In this document: positions 43,605-51,690 of the stretch, piece after piece
How positions within the stretch are numbered: the first letter of the stretch is position 1
Layout of the letters: every line of letters starts with the position of its first letter
Assembly: GCA_947632195.1 (NCBI GenBank)
Contig: CANROE010000012.1
Span: 1 to 51,690 of the forward strand
DNA length: 51,690 nucleotides
Direction: 5' to 3'
Source: an uncultured Clostridia bacterium
GTDB lineage: Bacteria; Bacillota; Clostridia; Christensenellales; Borkfalkiaceae
Program-made: the position numbers and the translations under genes
Notes under the pieces: model-generated
Database searches by the model: none
The model's input: only the letters and a program-made list of their open reading frames with translations
What the model was told of the DNA's origin: nothing

Positions 43605-44519
43605 ATGAAAAAACTCTCTCTTCTCATTCCCGCAGCCGTGCTTGCGGCCTGTCTCGCCTTCGGCGCCGCATGCGGCGGCACGACCGAATTCGTCGCCAAC
43701 GACGCGACCGACGTTATGCCGGATGATTTCGGGATCGCCGTGAAAAAGGACGACGCCGAGATGAAAGCCGCCGTCGACGCCGTGATCAACGCCTGGAAAG
43801 CAGACGGCACGCTCGACAAATACTTCGACTATTATACGGCGCTCGCCGATGATAGTTTCACCCCCGAAGTCCCCCAAGGGCTCAAACTTTCGTGGGATCT
43901 GAGCGCGAATACCGAGACCCTCGACATGTACACCGAGTCGGGCTTCGCTCCCTATGAATATATTCATTCGAGCGGCTATTCCGTCTCCGACGGCAGCGCA
44001 CAGGACAGCGCATACTCCGTTGCGGGCGTTGACGTTGCCATTGCCTGCCAGGTTGCCGAAAACCTCAAGTGCAAACTCGTGATCCACGACGTTGCCTTTG
44101 ACAGTATCATTTCCCACCTCGATAACACAGAGGGAAAAGCGATCGCTGCGGCGGGTTACAGTATCACCGAAGAGCGCCTTGCGCAAGTGGATTTCAGCGT
44201 CCCCTATGCTCAGTCGATCATTTCCATCGTCGGCGACAAAGAAAAGAATTACACAAAACTTGCCGACCTCGACGGGCTCAAAATCGGCGTGCAGGAGGGC
44301 ACGAGCGGCGACGAGATCGCCAGCAACGCCAAGAGCTCGAAGGGTTACAGTTATACAGACAAGAACGGCCAGGACGTCACCGTGAAACTCACATCAAGCA
44401 AGACGGACGTCGTGACTTATAAGACTTACGCGGCGGCGCTTGCGGCGCTCCAAGCGGGCAAGATCGACGTGATCTTTATGGATAAAGTCCCCGCACAACT
44501 CCTCATCAAAAACATCTAA
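43605..44519 (+). CDS. Amino-acid ABC transporter lipoprotein, apparently circularly permuted
   Basis: The 304-residue solute-binding lipoprotein has a signal peptide with Cys near 23 (FGAACGG). Right after it comes DDFGIAVKKDDAEMKAAVDA...WKADGTLDKYFDYY (about 42-82), which in ordinary family-3 binding proteins is the C-terminal end. The normal N-terminal part follows only then (FAPYEYI near 120, VAGVDVAIACQVAENL near 145, YSITEERLAQVDFSVPYAQS near 187, LADLDGLKIGVQEGTSGDE near 221), and the protein ends at KIDVIFMDKVPAQLLIKNI. All segments of the fold are present once, in rotated order. RBS AAGGAAGG fixes the start. Its neighbours are a matching permease and ATPase. Confidence 0.88.
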   Translation: MKKLSLLIPAAVLAACLAFGAACGGTTEFVANDATDVMPDDFGIAVKKDDAEMKAAVDAVINAWKADGTLDKYFDYYTALADDSFTPEVPQGLKLSWDLSANTETLDMYTESGFAPYEYIHSSGYSVSDGSAQDSAYSVAGVDVAIACQVAENLKCKLVIHDVAFDSIISHLDNTEGKAIAAAGYSITEERLAQVDFSVPYAQSIISIVGDKEKNYTKLADLDGLKIGVQEGTSGDEIASNAKSSKGYSYTDKNGQDVTVKLTSSKTDVVTYKTYAAALAALQAGKIDVIFMDKVPAQLLIKNI

Positions 44520-44525
44520 AACGCT

Positions 44526-45287
44526 ATGGGTATCTATCTTCTCAATGCGAAAACGCTGGCCGAACGACTTCGGTCGGCGTTTGTCGTTGATAACAGGTGG
44601 CAACTGTACTTCCAAGGGCTGGGAAATACCCTGCTCATGTCCCTCTTTGCCGTGCTCATCGGCGTGGCGCTCGGGGTCGTTCTCGCCGCCGTGATCTATA
44701 CTACAAAAAAGACGGGGAAACTCAAAATCCCCGCCGCCGTCTGCAACATCTACATCACCGTCATTCGCGGGACTCCCGTCGTGCTGCAACTGTTCATCAT
44801 GTACTTTATCGTGCTCGTTTCGGTGAAAAACGGGATCGTCGTAGGTGCGGTGACCTTCGGGCTCAACAGCGCCGCCTATGTTGCCGAAGTCGCGCGCGCG
44901 GGGCTCGAATCGGTGGACGAGGGACAGATGGAGGCGGGACGGTCGCTCGGGCTCTCCTATTCCAAGACGATGTTCAAGATCATTCTGCCGCAGGCGTTCC
45001 GCAACATCATTCCCGCCCTCTTCAACGAATTCATCGCCCTCGTAAAGGAGACGTCCGTTGCGGGCTATGTGGGCATCCTCGACCTCGGAAAAGTGCCCGG
45101 GCTCATCCAATCGCGCACCTTCGACTATCTCTTTCCGCTGCTCTTTGCCTCCCTCTTGTATCTTGTGGTGGTGTATCTTCTCACCCTCGTTGAGAAATTC
45201 ATCGAAAAACAGCTCTCGAAGAGCGACAGGAACGGCGGCAGAAAAATCATCACGGGAGGCAGAAAAAAATGCAAGAACCGCTCATAA
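44526..45287 (+). CDS. Amino-acid ABC transporter permease (HisM/GlnP family)
   Basis: The 253-residue protein has about five helices. The N-terminal signature [20 protein letters not shown] lies near 28-47; the coupling (EAA) loop is [28 protein letters not shown] near 138-165. It starts 6 bases after the binding-protein stop with no RBS, so translation is coupled. It forms the membrane pore of a polar amino-acid importer and probably works as a homodimer, as only one permease gene is present. Confidence 0.94.
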   Translation: MGIYLLNAKTLAERLRSAFVVDNRWQLYFQGLGNTLLMSLFAVLIGVALGVVLAAVIYTTKKTGKLKIPAAVCNIYITVIRGTPVVLQLFIMYFIVLVSVKNGIVVGAVTFGLNSAAYVAEVARAGLESVDEGQMEAGRSLGLSYSKTMFKIILPQAFRNIIPALFNEFIALVKETSVAGYVGILDLGKVPGLIQSRTFDYLFPLLFASLLYLVVVYLLTLVEKFIEKQLSKSDRNGGRKIITGGRKKCKNRS

Positions 45288-46039
45288 AAACCGTTGACCT
45301 CGAAAAGTCCTTCGGCGAACTCAAAGTGCTCGACGGCATTTCGGTGGACGTCTATGAAGGGGAAAAAGTGGTCGTGATCGGGCCTTCGGGGAGCGGGAAA
45401 TCCACCTTTTTGCGCTGTCTGAATTTGCTCGAAATTCCCACGGGGGGCGCGATCTACTTCGAGGGAAACGAGCTGACCCACTCTACCAACCTCGAAGAGC
45501 ACCGCAAGAAGATGGGAATGGTGTTCCAGCACTTTAACCTCTTTCCCCACCTCACCGTGCTCAAAAATATTACCCTCGCCGCCGTGGAAGCGCGGCTTGC
45601 CGAAAAGAAAAAGCAAAAGCTCAAAATCACGAAAAAGGAGATCGTTGCCGAGGAGACCGAGCGCGCAAAAAAACTGCTGGCGCGGATCGGCCTGCAAGAC
45701 AAGGCGGACGTGTACCCCTCCACCCTCTCGGGCGGACAGAAACAGCGCATTGCCATTGTGAGGGCGCTCGCCATGAACCCGAAAGTAATGCTCTTCGACG
45801 AGCCGACCTCCGCGCTCGACCCCGAAATGGTGGGCGAGGTGCTCTCGCTCATGAAGGAACTTGCGGACGAGGGCATGACGATGATCGTCGTCACCCACGA
45901 AATGCGCTTTGCGCGGGAAGTCTCCACGCGGGTGCTCTTTATGGACGAGGGCAAGATCGCCGCAGACGGGACGCCCGAGGAGATCTTCGGTTCGCCCAAA
46001 GACGAACGGCTCAAAAGTTTTCTTTCAAAAGTTTTATAA
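45269..46039 (+). CDS. Amino-acid ABC transporter ATPase (GlnQ family)
   Basis: In 256 residues: GPSGSGKST near 36, [11 protein letters not shown] near 83, [14 protein letters not shown] near 150 and [11 protein letters not shown] near 173. A Lys-rich insertion ([19 protein letters not shown], about 110-130) lies between the Q-loop and the signature and is longer than in most GlnQ proteins. Overlaps the permease by 19 bases; last gene of the operon. Confidence 0.95.
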   Translation: MQEPLIKTVDLEKSFGELKVLDGISVDVYEGEKVVVIGPSGSGKSTFLRCLNLLEIPTGGAIYFEGNELTHSTNLEEHRKKMGMVFQHFNLFPHLTVLKNITLAAVEARLAEKKKQKLKITKKEIVAEETERAKKLLARIGLQDKADVYPSTLSGGQKQRIAIVRALAMNPKVMLFDEPTSALDPEMVGEVLSLMKELADEGMTMIVVTHEMRFAREVSTRVLFMDEGKIAADGTPEEIFGSPKDERLKSFLSKVL

Positions 46040-46049
46040 ATATCATGAT

Positions 46050-46068
46050 CCCCGCGCTTTGCGCGGGG
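46050..46068 (+). terminator. Terminator of the amino-acid ABC operon
   Basis: Stem CCCCGCGC/GCGCGGGG with loop TTT, then GTTTTGTTG. Confidence 0.85.
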
Positions 46069-46095
46069 GTTTTGTTGTGGAGGTAAAGTATCGGG

Positions 46096-46260
46096 GATAC
46101 GCCCCTTAATAAGGTGAGATTTCTCCACTGCGGTCGAAATGACAGATTGGGAAACCTTGGCTGCCCCTTGAGGGGGAGCCGGCACGAACGTAGTGAGTGA
46201 CTGAGGGGGTGTTTTGTTTGACGACGACACCCCTTCCGTTTTGCCGCGTGGCGACAAAAC
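46096..46260. repeat. Dispersed intergenic repeat block
   Basis: Carries GAGATTTCTCC and CGAAATGAC (family B), a family-A-like segment (GGGGGAGCC to GACTGAGGGGG), and long inverted arms GGTGTTTTGT/ACAAAACACC (46207-46263). Confidence 0.6.
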
Positions 46261-46261
46261 A

Positions 46262-46282
46262 CCCACCCCTCTGAGGGGTGGG
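46262..46282 (-). terminator. Terminator of the dehydratase operon
   Basis: CCCACCCCTC/GAGGGGTGGG stem; on the minus strand TGTTTTGT follows. Confidence 0.7.
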
Positions 46283-46292
46283 CAAGAATAAT

Positions 46293-47567
46293 CTACTTCC
46301 TATTTTCTCTGGCGGTGGCCAGCATGAGCTTGATACGGTTCTCCTGGTTTACCTTGGTCGCGGAAGGGTCGTAGTCCACGGGCACGATGTTGGCCTTCGG
46401 ATAGAGCGCCTTCACCGCACGCGAGGCGCCCTTCCCCGCAATGTGATTGGGGAGACATCCGAACGGCTGTACGCAGATGATGTCCGAAACGCCCGTCTCG
46501 CACAGCGCCGACATTTCGGCGGGGATCAGCCAGCCCTCCCCCATCTTTACGCCCTGGTTGATGACTTTATCCGCCAAAACACGCAGACGCTCGAAGTCGT
46601 GCATGGGCTCGAACTTGCTCTTCGCAAGCAGATGATTCAGTTTCTTTTGCTTGCCGTACACCCACTTGTACACAAAGCGGAAGAGGAAGGTGGAACGGCT
46701 CTTCTTTTCGTAGAACTTCGCGTCATTGAGCGGGTTTACCGCACAGTAGAGAAGGAAGTCCATGAGCGAAGGCACAACGGGTTCGCAATTTTCATGCAGC
46801 AAAAACTCTTCGAGATGGGAATTGGCGAGCGGAGAATATTTGACGTAGATCTCCCCCACAATGCCCACCTTGATCTTTTTCTCGCCCGTGACGGGGATCG
46901 CAGAGAACGCCGCGATGATCTCCCGCGCGTGTTTCGCAAATTTTCTGTAACTCCCCTTCGCGAACTGCGGCTTTAAGGCGTCCAGACAGCTTTGGCGCAC
47001 CTGCGCCGCCTCGCCCGCCCTCTTTTCGTAGGGCGCGGTTTGGTTGTAGAGGCTCATGATGAGATCCCCGTAGAATACCGCATAGGCAAATTCGAGGATC
47101 AGCCCGAGAGACATTTCAAACCCGCTGTCCTTTTCCAGCCCCGAGACGTTGAAGGAGAGCACGGGCACCTGCGGGAACTCCGCTTTGAGCGCCTTGCGGA
47201 TGAGCGGCAGATAGTTGCTCGCACGGCAGCCGCCGCCCGTCTGCGTGATCATCACCGCCGTCTTGTCGGGGTCGTATTTTCCGCTCTTCAAGGCGTCCAA
47301 AAACTGCCCGATGACGCAGAGCGCGGGATAGCAGGCGTCGTTGTGGACGTGTTTTAAGCCTTCGTCGATGACCGCCCGCCCCTCGTTGTGGAGCACCTCC
47401 ACCCGATAGCCGTGCAGACGCAGAATGTAGGCGAGAAGGTCGAAGTGCCAGGGGAGCATGTCGGGCACGAGAATGGTGTGCGTGTCCTTCATCGCATGGG
47501 TGAACACGGGATAATCATCGGTGAAATCGAGGACGGGTCTCTCCTCTTGTAACGGTTGTTTACGCAT
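46293..47567 (-). CDS. 2-hydroxyacyl-CoA dehydratase-like subunit (C-terminal part of split protein)
   Basis: The 424-residue protein is related to the HgdB/HgdC-type dehydratase domain. It has CYPALCVIGQFLDALKSG near 78 and TQTGGGCRASNY near 108, with Cys suited to an Fe-S cluster, and a C-terminal FGCLPNHIAGKGASRAVK near 365. In many Clostridia this sequence is the last third of one 1400-residue polypeptide; here it is a separate gene whose ATG overlaps the stop of the activase gene by 8 bases. The physiological substrate of this protein group is unknown. Confidence 0.82.
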   Translation of the reverse strand: MRKQPLQEERPVLDFTDDYPVFTHAMKDTHTILVPDMLPWHFDLLAYILRLHGYRVEVLHNEGRAVIDEGLKHVHNDACYPALCVIGQFLDALKSGKYDPDKTAVMITQTGGGCRASNYLPLIRKALKAEFPQVPVLSFNVSGLEKDSGFEMSLGLILEFAYAVFYGDLIMSLYNQTAPYEKRAGEAAQVRQSCLDALKPQFAKGSYRKFAKHAREIIAAFSAIPVTGEKKIKVGIVGEIYVKYSPLANSHLEEFLLHENCEPVVPSLMDFLLYCAVNPLNDAKFYEKKSRSTFLFRFVYKWVYGKQKKLNHLLAKSKFEPMHDFERLRVLADKVINQGVKMGEGWLIPAEMSALCETGVSDIICVQPFGCLPNHIAGKGASRAVKALYPKANIVPVDYDPSATKVNQENRIKLMLATARENRK

Positions 47568-50505
47568 GGTCGTCCTCCCCTCTGCCGCTCTCCTCGATCG
47601 CCGCGAGCAGCGAACGCAAACGGATCTTCACCACGCCGAGACCGGTGATCTCGTCGATCTTGATCTGTGTATAAAGTTTCCCCTTGCTTTCGAGAATATG
47701 GCGCACTTCGTCCGTTGTGATGGCGTCGATCCCGCAGCCGAAGGAGACGAGCTGCACGAGATTCACATTCCTGTGCCGCGTGGCATACTCGGCCGCACGG
47801 TACAGACGGGCGTGATAGGTCCATTGGTTGAGCACGTTCACCTTCACGTCGTTGCCCTGTTCAAAAATGCTGTCCTCCGAAAGCACGGCGATCCCGAGCG
47901 AAGTCAGCAGCTTATTGATCCCGTGATTGATCTCGGGGTCGGCATGATAGGGCCTGCCCGCAAGAATGATGACCTGTTTTTCCTCCCGCTCCGCCTCGGC
48001 AAGGATCTCTCTGCCCTTCTCCACAATGCGCGCATGGAATTCTTGCATGCGCGAAATGCCCGCGCGGAACGCCCTCTTCACAAGCGACGCGGGCAGCTTA
48101 TAGCGGCCGAGCGCGCGGGTAAGCGTGTGCACCGTCGCCTTTTCGCTGTTGAGGTCGAGATAGGGCATGATGAAATTTTCGCGGGTCAGCCGCTCGTTGT
48201 TTGCCTTTAACAGCTCGGGATAGTACGCCACGACGGGACAGTTGTAGTGATTTGCCGAATCGTGCTCGTCTAAATTATAGCTCTCGCAGGGATAGAAGAT
48301 AAAATCCACCCCTTTGTCGAGCAAACTCTCGATGTGGCCGTGCATGAGCTTGGCGGGATAACACGCCGTATCGCTTGCCACGGTGTGCTGTCCCTTGAAA
48401 TAGAGGGCGCGCGAACTCTTCTCGGAGAGCACGACGCGGAAACCGCACTGCTCGAAGAATTCCACCCAGAGCGGAAGCTGTTCGTACATGACAAGTTGCA
48501 GCGGCAGCCCCACCGTGCCCCGCGTGCCCGCAGCGGCGCCGTCGGGAAGGGACAGGAGACTTTCGTATTTAAAGGTATAGACGTCGGATACCGTCCTGGA
48601 AGGTTTGAGCCCCGCTCCCTTCTCGCACTTGTTGCCCGAGATGAACTTTCTGCCGTCCGCAAAGGTGAGAATGTTGACGTTGCAGTGGGAAGTGCACCCC
48701 TTGCAGATGACGGAACGGGAGGAATAAGCAAAGCGGGAGAGCTCCGCCTCGGTAAGGATCGACGAGGTAAGCACGCCCGACGAGGTATTTTCGCGCGCGT
48801 AGAGCGCCGCGCCGAACGCCCCCATCAGACCCGCGATCGCGGGACGGACGACCTCTTTCCCCGTCTCTTTTTCAAAAGAACGCAGCACGGCGTCGTTCAA
48901 AAAGGTGCCGCCTTGCACCACGATGTGCTCGCCGAGCTCCTCGGGTGTGCGGGCGCGGATCACCTTATAAATGGCGTTCTTGACGATGGACGAGGAGAGC
49001 CCTGCGGAGATGTCCTCAATGCTCGCCCCCTCCTTTTGCGCCTGTTTCACCGAACTGTTCATGAACACCGTGCAGCGGGAGCCGAGCTCCACGGGGTGCT
49101 TTGCAAACAGTCCCAAGCGCGAGAAGGGCTCGATCTCCATTCCCATCGCCTTTGCAAACGTCTGGATAAAGGAGCCGCAGCCCGAAGAACACGCCTCGTT
49201 GAGCATGATCGAATCAATGGCGCGGTTCTTTACTTTGAAACATTTGATGTCCTGTCCGCCGATGTCGATGATAAAATCGACGTCCGGATTGAAATAGAGC
49301 GCCGCTTTGAAGTGCGCCATCGTCTCCACGACGCCGAAGTCGATTTTCAGCGCAGCGCGCAGCATGTCCTCGCCGTAGCCCGTGACGCAGGCGCCGCGAA
49401 TGTTGATGCGGTTCCCGATGAGGGAATAGATCTCCCTGAGGCGGCCTACGACGATTTCGAGCGGCTGGCCGTTGTTGGACTGATAGTGCGAATATAAAAT
49501 TTTGCAGTCGGGCGTGATGAGAAGAAGTTTTGTGGTCGTCGAGCCCGAATCGATCCCGAGATAGGCGTCGCCTTCGTATTTATAGATGTTTTCAAAGGAA
49601 AGGTCGCTCCGCATGTGGCGGGCGATAAAGTCGCTGTATTCCTGCTGTGAGGCAAAAAGCGGCTCGCCGAGGGTGATCTCGCCGCCCTCCTTGGCGCTCT
49701 CCAAACGGGAGATCATGTCGTCGATCGGCTCTTCCTGCATGTTTTCGGCATACAGCGCCGCGCCGAGGGACATGAATTTGGGCCCGTTTTCGGGGAAGAT
49801 CGCGTGCTCGCCGTCGAGACCGAGCGTCTCGCAAAACGCCTTTCTCAGCCCTTTGAGATAGTAGAGAGGGCCGCCGAGGAAGAGCACTTTGCCCTTGATC
49901 CTGCGTCCCTGCGCAAGCCCCGAGACCGTTTGGTCGACAACGGCGTGAAAGATGGAGGCCGCGACGTCGCTCTTCTTCGCCCCCTGGTTGAGAAGAGGCT
50001 GGATGTCCGACTTGGCAAATACGCCGCAGCGGGAGGCGATGGGATAGACGCGCTCCGCCTGCAAGGAGAGCTCGTCCATTTCGTCCACGGAAAGGTCGAG
50101 AAGGGTCGCCATCTGGTCGATGAACGCCCCCGTGCCGCCCGCGCAGCTGCCGTTCATGCGCTGCTCGGCGCCACCCGTCAAAAAGATGATCTTCGCGTCC
50201 TCGCCGCCGAGTTCCACCGCGACATCTGCGTCCGGATAATATTTGCGGATGGCGATGAACGCCGCCTGTACTTCCTGCACAAAGCCGAGCTTACTGCGTT
50301 CGGAAAGCCCCAGCCCCGCAGAGCCCGTGACGCATGCCTTATAAGATGCGGAAAAAGAGCGAACTTTTTTCAGTTCACCCAAAACACATTCTTTTACACG
50401 GGAAAAGTGCCGCTCGTAGGACGAATAGAGCACTTCTCCCGTCTCGTCGATCACGCTGACTTTTACGGTGGTGGAGCCGACGTCGATACCGAGTAATTTT
50501 GCCAT
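47560..50505 (-). CDS. Acyl-CoA dehydratase activase (BadF/HgdC-type ATPase, double domain)
   Basis: The 981-residue protein has two ASKHA ATPase domains: IDVGSTTVKVSVID near 6 and IDSGSTTTKLLLI near 319. Each is followed by Gly/Cys loops (SCAGGTGAFIDQ near 118, CSSGCGSFIQTFAKAMG near 436) where such activators hold a [4Fe-4S] cluster at a dimer interface. The C-terminal third (CKGCTSHCNVN near 600, ASDTACYPAKLMHGH near 710) matches the DUF2229-type dehydratase region. Activases inject an electron, at ATP cost, into a partner dehydratase. Transcribed from 50532-50560, with the second gene overlapping its end. Confidence 0.88.
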   Translation of the reverse strand: MAKLLGIDVGSTTVKVSVIDETGEVLYSSYERHFSRVKECVLGELKKVRSFSASYKACVTGSAGLGLSERSKLGFVQEVQAAFIAIRKYYPDADVAVELGGEDAKIIFLTGGAEQRMNGSCAGGTGAFIDQMATLLDLSVDEMDELSLQAERVYPIASRCGVFAKSDIQPLLNQGAKKSDVAASIFHAVVDQTVSGLAQGRRIKGKVLFLGGPLYYLKGLRKAFCETLGLDGEHAIFPENGPKFMSLGAALYAENMQEEPIDDMISRLESAKEGGEITLGEPLFASQQEYSDFIARHMRSDLSFENIYKYEGDAYLGIDSGSTTTKLLLITPDCKILYSHYQSNNGQPLEIVVGRLREIYSLIGNRINIRGACVTGYGEDMLRAALKIDFGVVETMAHFKAALYFNPDVDFIIDIGGQDIKCFKVKNRAIDSIMLNEACSSGCGSFIQTFAKAMGMEIEPFSRLGLFAKHPVELGSRCTVFMNSSVKQAQKEGASIEDISAGLSSSIVKNAIYKVIRARTPEELGEHIVVQGGTFLNDAVLRSFEKETGKEVVRPAIAGLMGAFGAALYARENTSSGVLTSSILTEAELSRFAYSSRSVICKGCTSHCNVNILTFADGRKFISGNKCEKGAGLKPSRTVSDVYTFKYESLLSLPDGAAAGTRGTVGLPLQLVMYEQLPLWVEFFEQCGFRVVLSEKSSRALYFKGQHTVASDTACYPAKLMHGHIESLLDKGVDFIFYPCESYNLDEHDSANHYNCPVVAYYPELLKANNERLTRENFIMPYLDLNSEKATVHTLTRALGRYKLPASLVKRAFRAGISRMQEFHARIVEKGREILAEAEREEKQVIILAGRPYHADPEINHGINKLLTSLGIAVLSEDSIFEQGNDVKVNVLNQWTYHARLYRAAEYATRHRNVNLVQLVSFGCGIDAITTDEVRHILESKGKLYTQIKIDEITGLGVVKIRLRSLLAAIEESGRGEDDHA

Positions 50506-50531
50506 AGTGTTGCCGCTGTACGTTTTTTTGT

Positions 50532-50560
50532 ATTATAACACAAAAACGGGAAATTGACAA
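50532..50560 (-). promoter_or_regulatory. Promoter of the activase/dehydratase pair
   Basis: Minus-strand -35 TTGTCA (50555-50560), 17-base spacer, -10 TATAAT (50532-50537). Confidence 0.82.
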
Positions 50561-50567
50561 GTTATTT

Positions 50568-50727
50568 TTATCGGGAGGAAGTCCGTTCCCCTTTTCTGCG
50601 CAGCTCGTACATTTTTTTGGTGGCATTGCCGCCCCGCAGGTGCCGCTCGCTGAGGTTTTTATCGAGCACCTTTTGCACTTTTTCAAAGAGCGACGGGTCG
50701 ATGGACGGCAGCCGCTCCGTGACGTCT
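50568..50727 (-). pseudogene. Coding remnant beside the recombinase (possible disrupted host or recombinase gene)
   Basis: An open frame encodes DVTERLPSIDPSLFEKVQKV then LDKNLSERHL and a basic end, closing at a stop at 50568. The IDPSLFEKVQKVLDKN stretch looks like the linker of large serine recombinases, but nothing downstream fits one, and no start of its own is visible; the frame simply continues back into the recombinase gene. It may be the 3' end of a gene split by integration. Confidence 0.35.
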
Positions 50728-51690
50728 TTATGTGCAGTCGTCCAAGTCGGGAACGGTCGTCTCCTCCCCTGCTTCGCTTTCGATCGGAATAGCATTTTCC
50801 AAGCCGAGTTCGGAATTTAATTGCAGGAAAATGTCCACGTTCCCGTCATGATCGACCTCAATACGCCGCACGATGCGTTTGAGTTGTGCGTTCGTCATCT
50901 GCGACACGTCGGCGATGTCCGCAATGGAGCGGAATGTCTTTTTCAGAACGCCGTCCAACCGCTCGTGCATCGTCATACGGCTCTCTATCATTTTCAGTTC
51001 GGCTTCGAGGGTTTCTTTCCTCTGCTTCGCCCCCAAGAGACGTTCGTTGAGTTCCTCGCGCGAAATCAGATCGTCGGTGTAGAGGTCCATGCACTTCTCC
51101 CGCATCTTCTCGAGCTTTTGAAGTTCCGCCCTCACCGATTTTTCCTTTTCGGCGTTCTCCTCCTTCTCCCGATAGACCTTCTTGAACTCTGCGGTCACAT
51201 AGTCGATCACGTTTTTCTGATGGGACAATATGTAGGCAAAATAGTCGGAGATCACCTTTATGAGTTCCTTTTCGTCGATCACGGTGCGATTGGGGCAACT
51301 GTCCGCGCCGTTGCCGTTTCGTCCCGAACACACCCATGTGACGTATGTATTCTTATAGGTGCGCTCGATGCGGCGGAACGACCACCCGCAGTCCTTACAC
51401 TTGATCAGCGTTGAAAACAAATATTGATTGCTGTGCCGAGTCTTGTCGAGTTTGAACGTCTGCCCGCGCGCGTGGATGATTTTCTGCGCCTTGTCGAAAA
51501 CGCCCTGCTCGACAATTCGCAGGCTCTCCTTCTCGGTGATAAGCCATTCCGATACGTCCTTGCTTTTCCGTTGCCCCGTCAGAAAATCGGAAATCTCCTC
51601 TTTCCCGTTGACAACTTTCCCCGTATAAATTTCATTTGTCAAGATGCGCATGACTGCATTGGGCGACCACGCGCAATTTCGCTTTGTCTT
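50728..51690 (-). CDS. Large serine recombinase, C-terminal two thirds (runs off the window)
   Basis: At least 321 codons; the frame is open to the last base, so the start and the catalytic Ser domain lie outside. The visible part has the recombinase domain (WSPNAVMRILTNEIYTGKVV), a zinc ribbon with CKDCGW near 51420-51380 and CSGRNGNGADSCPN, and a long charged coiled coil (about 51200-50900). The C-terminal tail is acidic. Such enzymes integrate and excise phages and conjugative elements and typically sit at the element boundary, so a mobile element probably extends to the right. Confidence 0.92.
   Translation of the reverse strand, partial: KTKRNCAWSPNAVMRILTNEIYTGKVVNGKEEISDFLTGQRKSKDVSEWLITEKESLRIVEQGVFDKAQKIIHARGQTFKLDKTRHSNQYLFSTLIKCKDCGWSFRRIERTYKNTYVTWVCSGRNGNGADSCPNRTVIDEKELIKVISDYFAYILSHQKNVIDYVTAEFKKVYREKEENAEKEKSVRAELQKLEKMREKCMDLYTDDLISREELNERLLGAKQRKETLEAELKMIESRMTMHERLDGVLKKTFRSIADIADVSQMTNAQLKRIVRRIEVDHDGNVDIFLQLNSELGLENAIPIESEAGEETTVPDLDDCT

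Overview
The window looks like a chromosomal segment of an anaerobic, Gram-positive, spore-forming member of the Bacillota (class Clostridia), probably an uncultured GC-rich gut lineage. Four things point there: the conserved gene order around rpmB, asp23/fakA, recG, priA, def, fmt, rsmB and rlmN; a 21-codon spoVM gene; sigma-A type promoters with a uniform 17-bp spacer; and a CoA-dehydratase activase of the type common in strict anaerobes. I cannot name the genus from the sequence alone. Most genes lie on the minus strand.

Left part (1-10.8 kb). A truncated SipW-type signal peptidase ends in a hairpin. It is followed by tmRNA (ssrA), tRNA-Ala(GGC) and a small zinc-ribbon membrane protein. 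Then comes recG-fakA-asp23 on the minus strand, divergent from rpmB (L28), and a lipoprotein/membrane-protein pair. The next block is (hypothetical)-rpe-thiN-spoVM-dipeptidase, whose last four genes are stitched together by 4-base ATGA overlaps. In Bacillus this region also carries prpC-prkC-rsgA, which are absent here; a hypothetical gene and repeats occupy the corresponding place.

Middle (10.8-31 kb). One long operon, yicC-gmk-rpoZ-priA-def-fmt-rsmB-rlmN, covers RNA turnover, nucleotide supply, RNA polymerase omega, replication restart, formyl-Met processing and rRNA methylation. Next are pcrA-ligA, rpsU, an ABC/FtsX-type exporter, a glycerol-1-phosphate dehydrogenase, a phosphoglucomutase and two paralogous integral membrane proteins.

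Right part (31-51.7 kb). tRNA-Ser(GGA) is followed by a tandem array of 197-bp structured units, each of which begins with a copy of the tRNA 3' end. Beyond it lie three hypothetical genes (two of them fired from a 42-bp palindromic divergent promoter), a LysR regulator, mnmE, a low-complexity-tailed membrane protein, and truA with the ECF transporter core ecfT-ecfA2-ecfA1. These are followed by a HelD-like helicase, an ArsR regulator, and a plus-strand amino-acid ABC operon whose binding protein appears to be circularly permuted. The window closes with a split 2-hydroxyacyl-CoA dehydratase/activase pair and the edge of a mobile element carrying a large serine recombinase that runs off the window.

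Intergenic gaps hold at least two dispersed, GC-rich repeat families and several long hairpins. The two observations I rate highest are the circular permutation of the solute-binding protein and the tRNA-Ser-anchored 197-bp tandem array.
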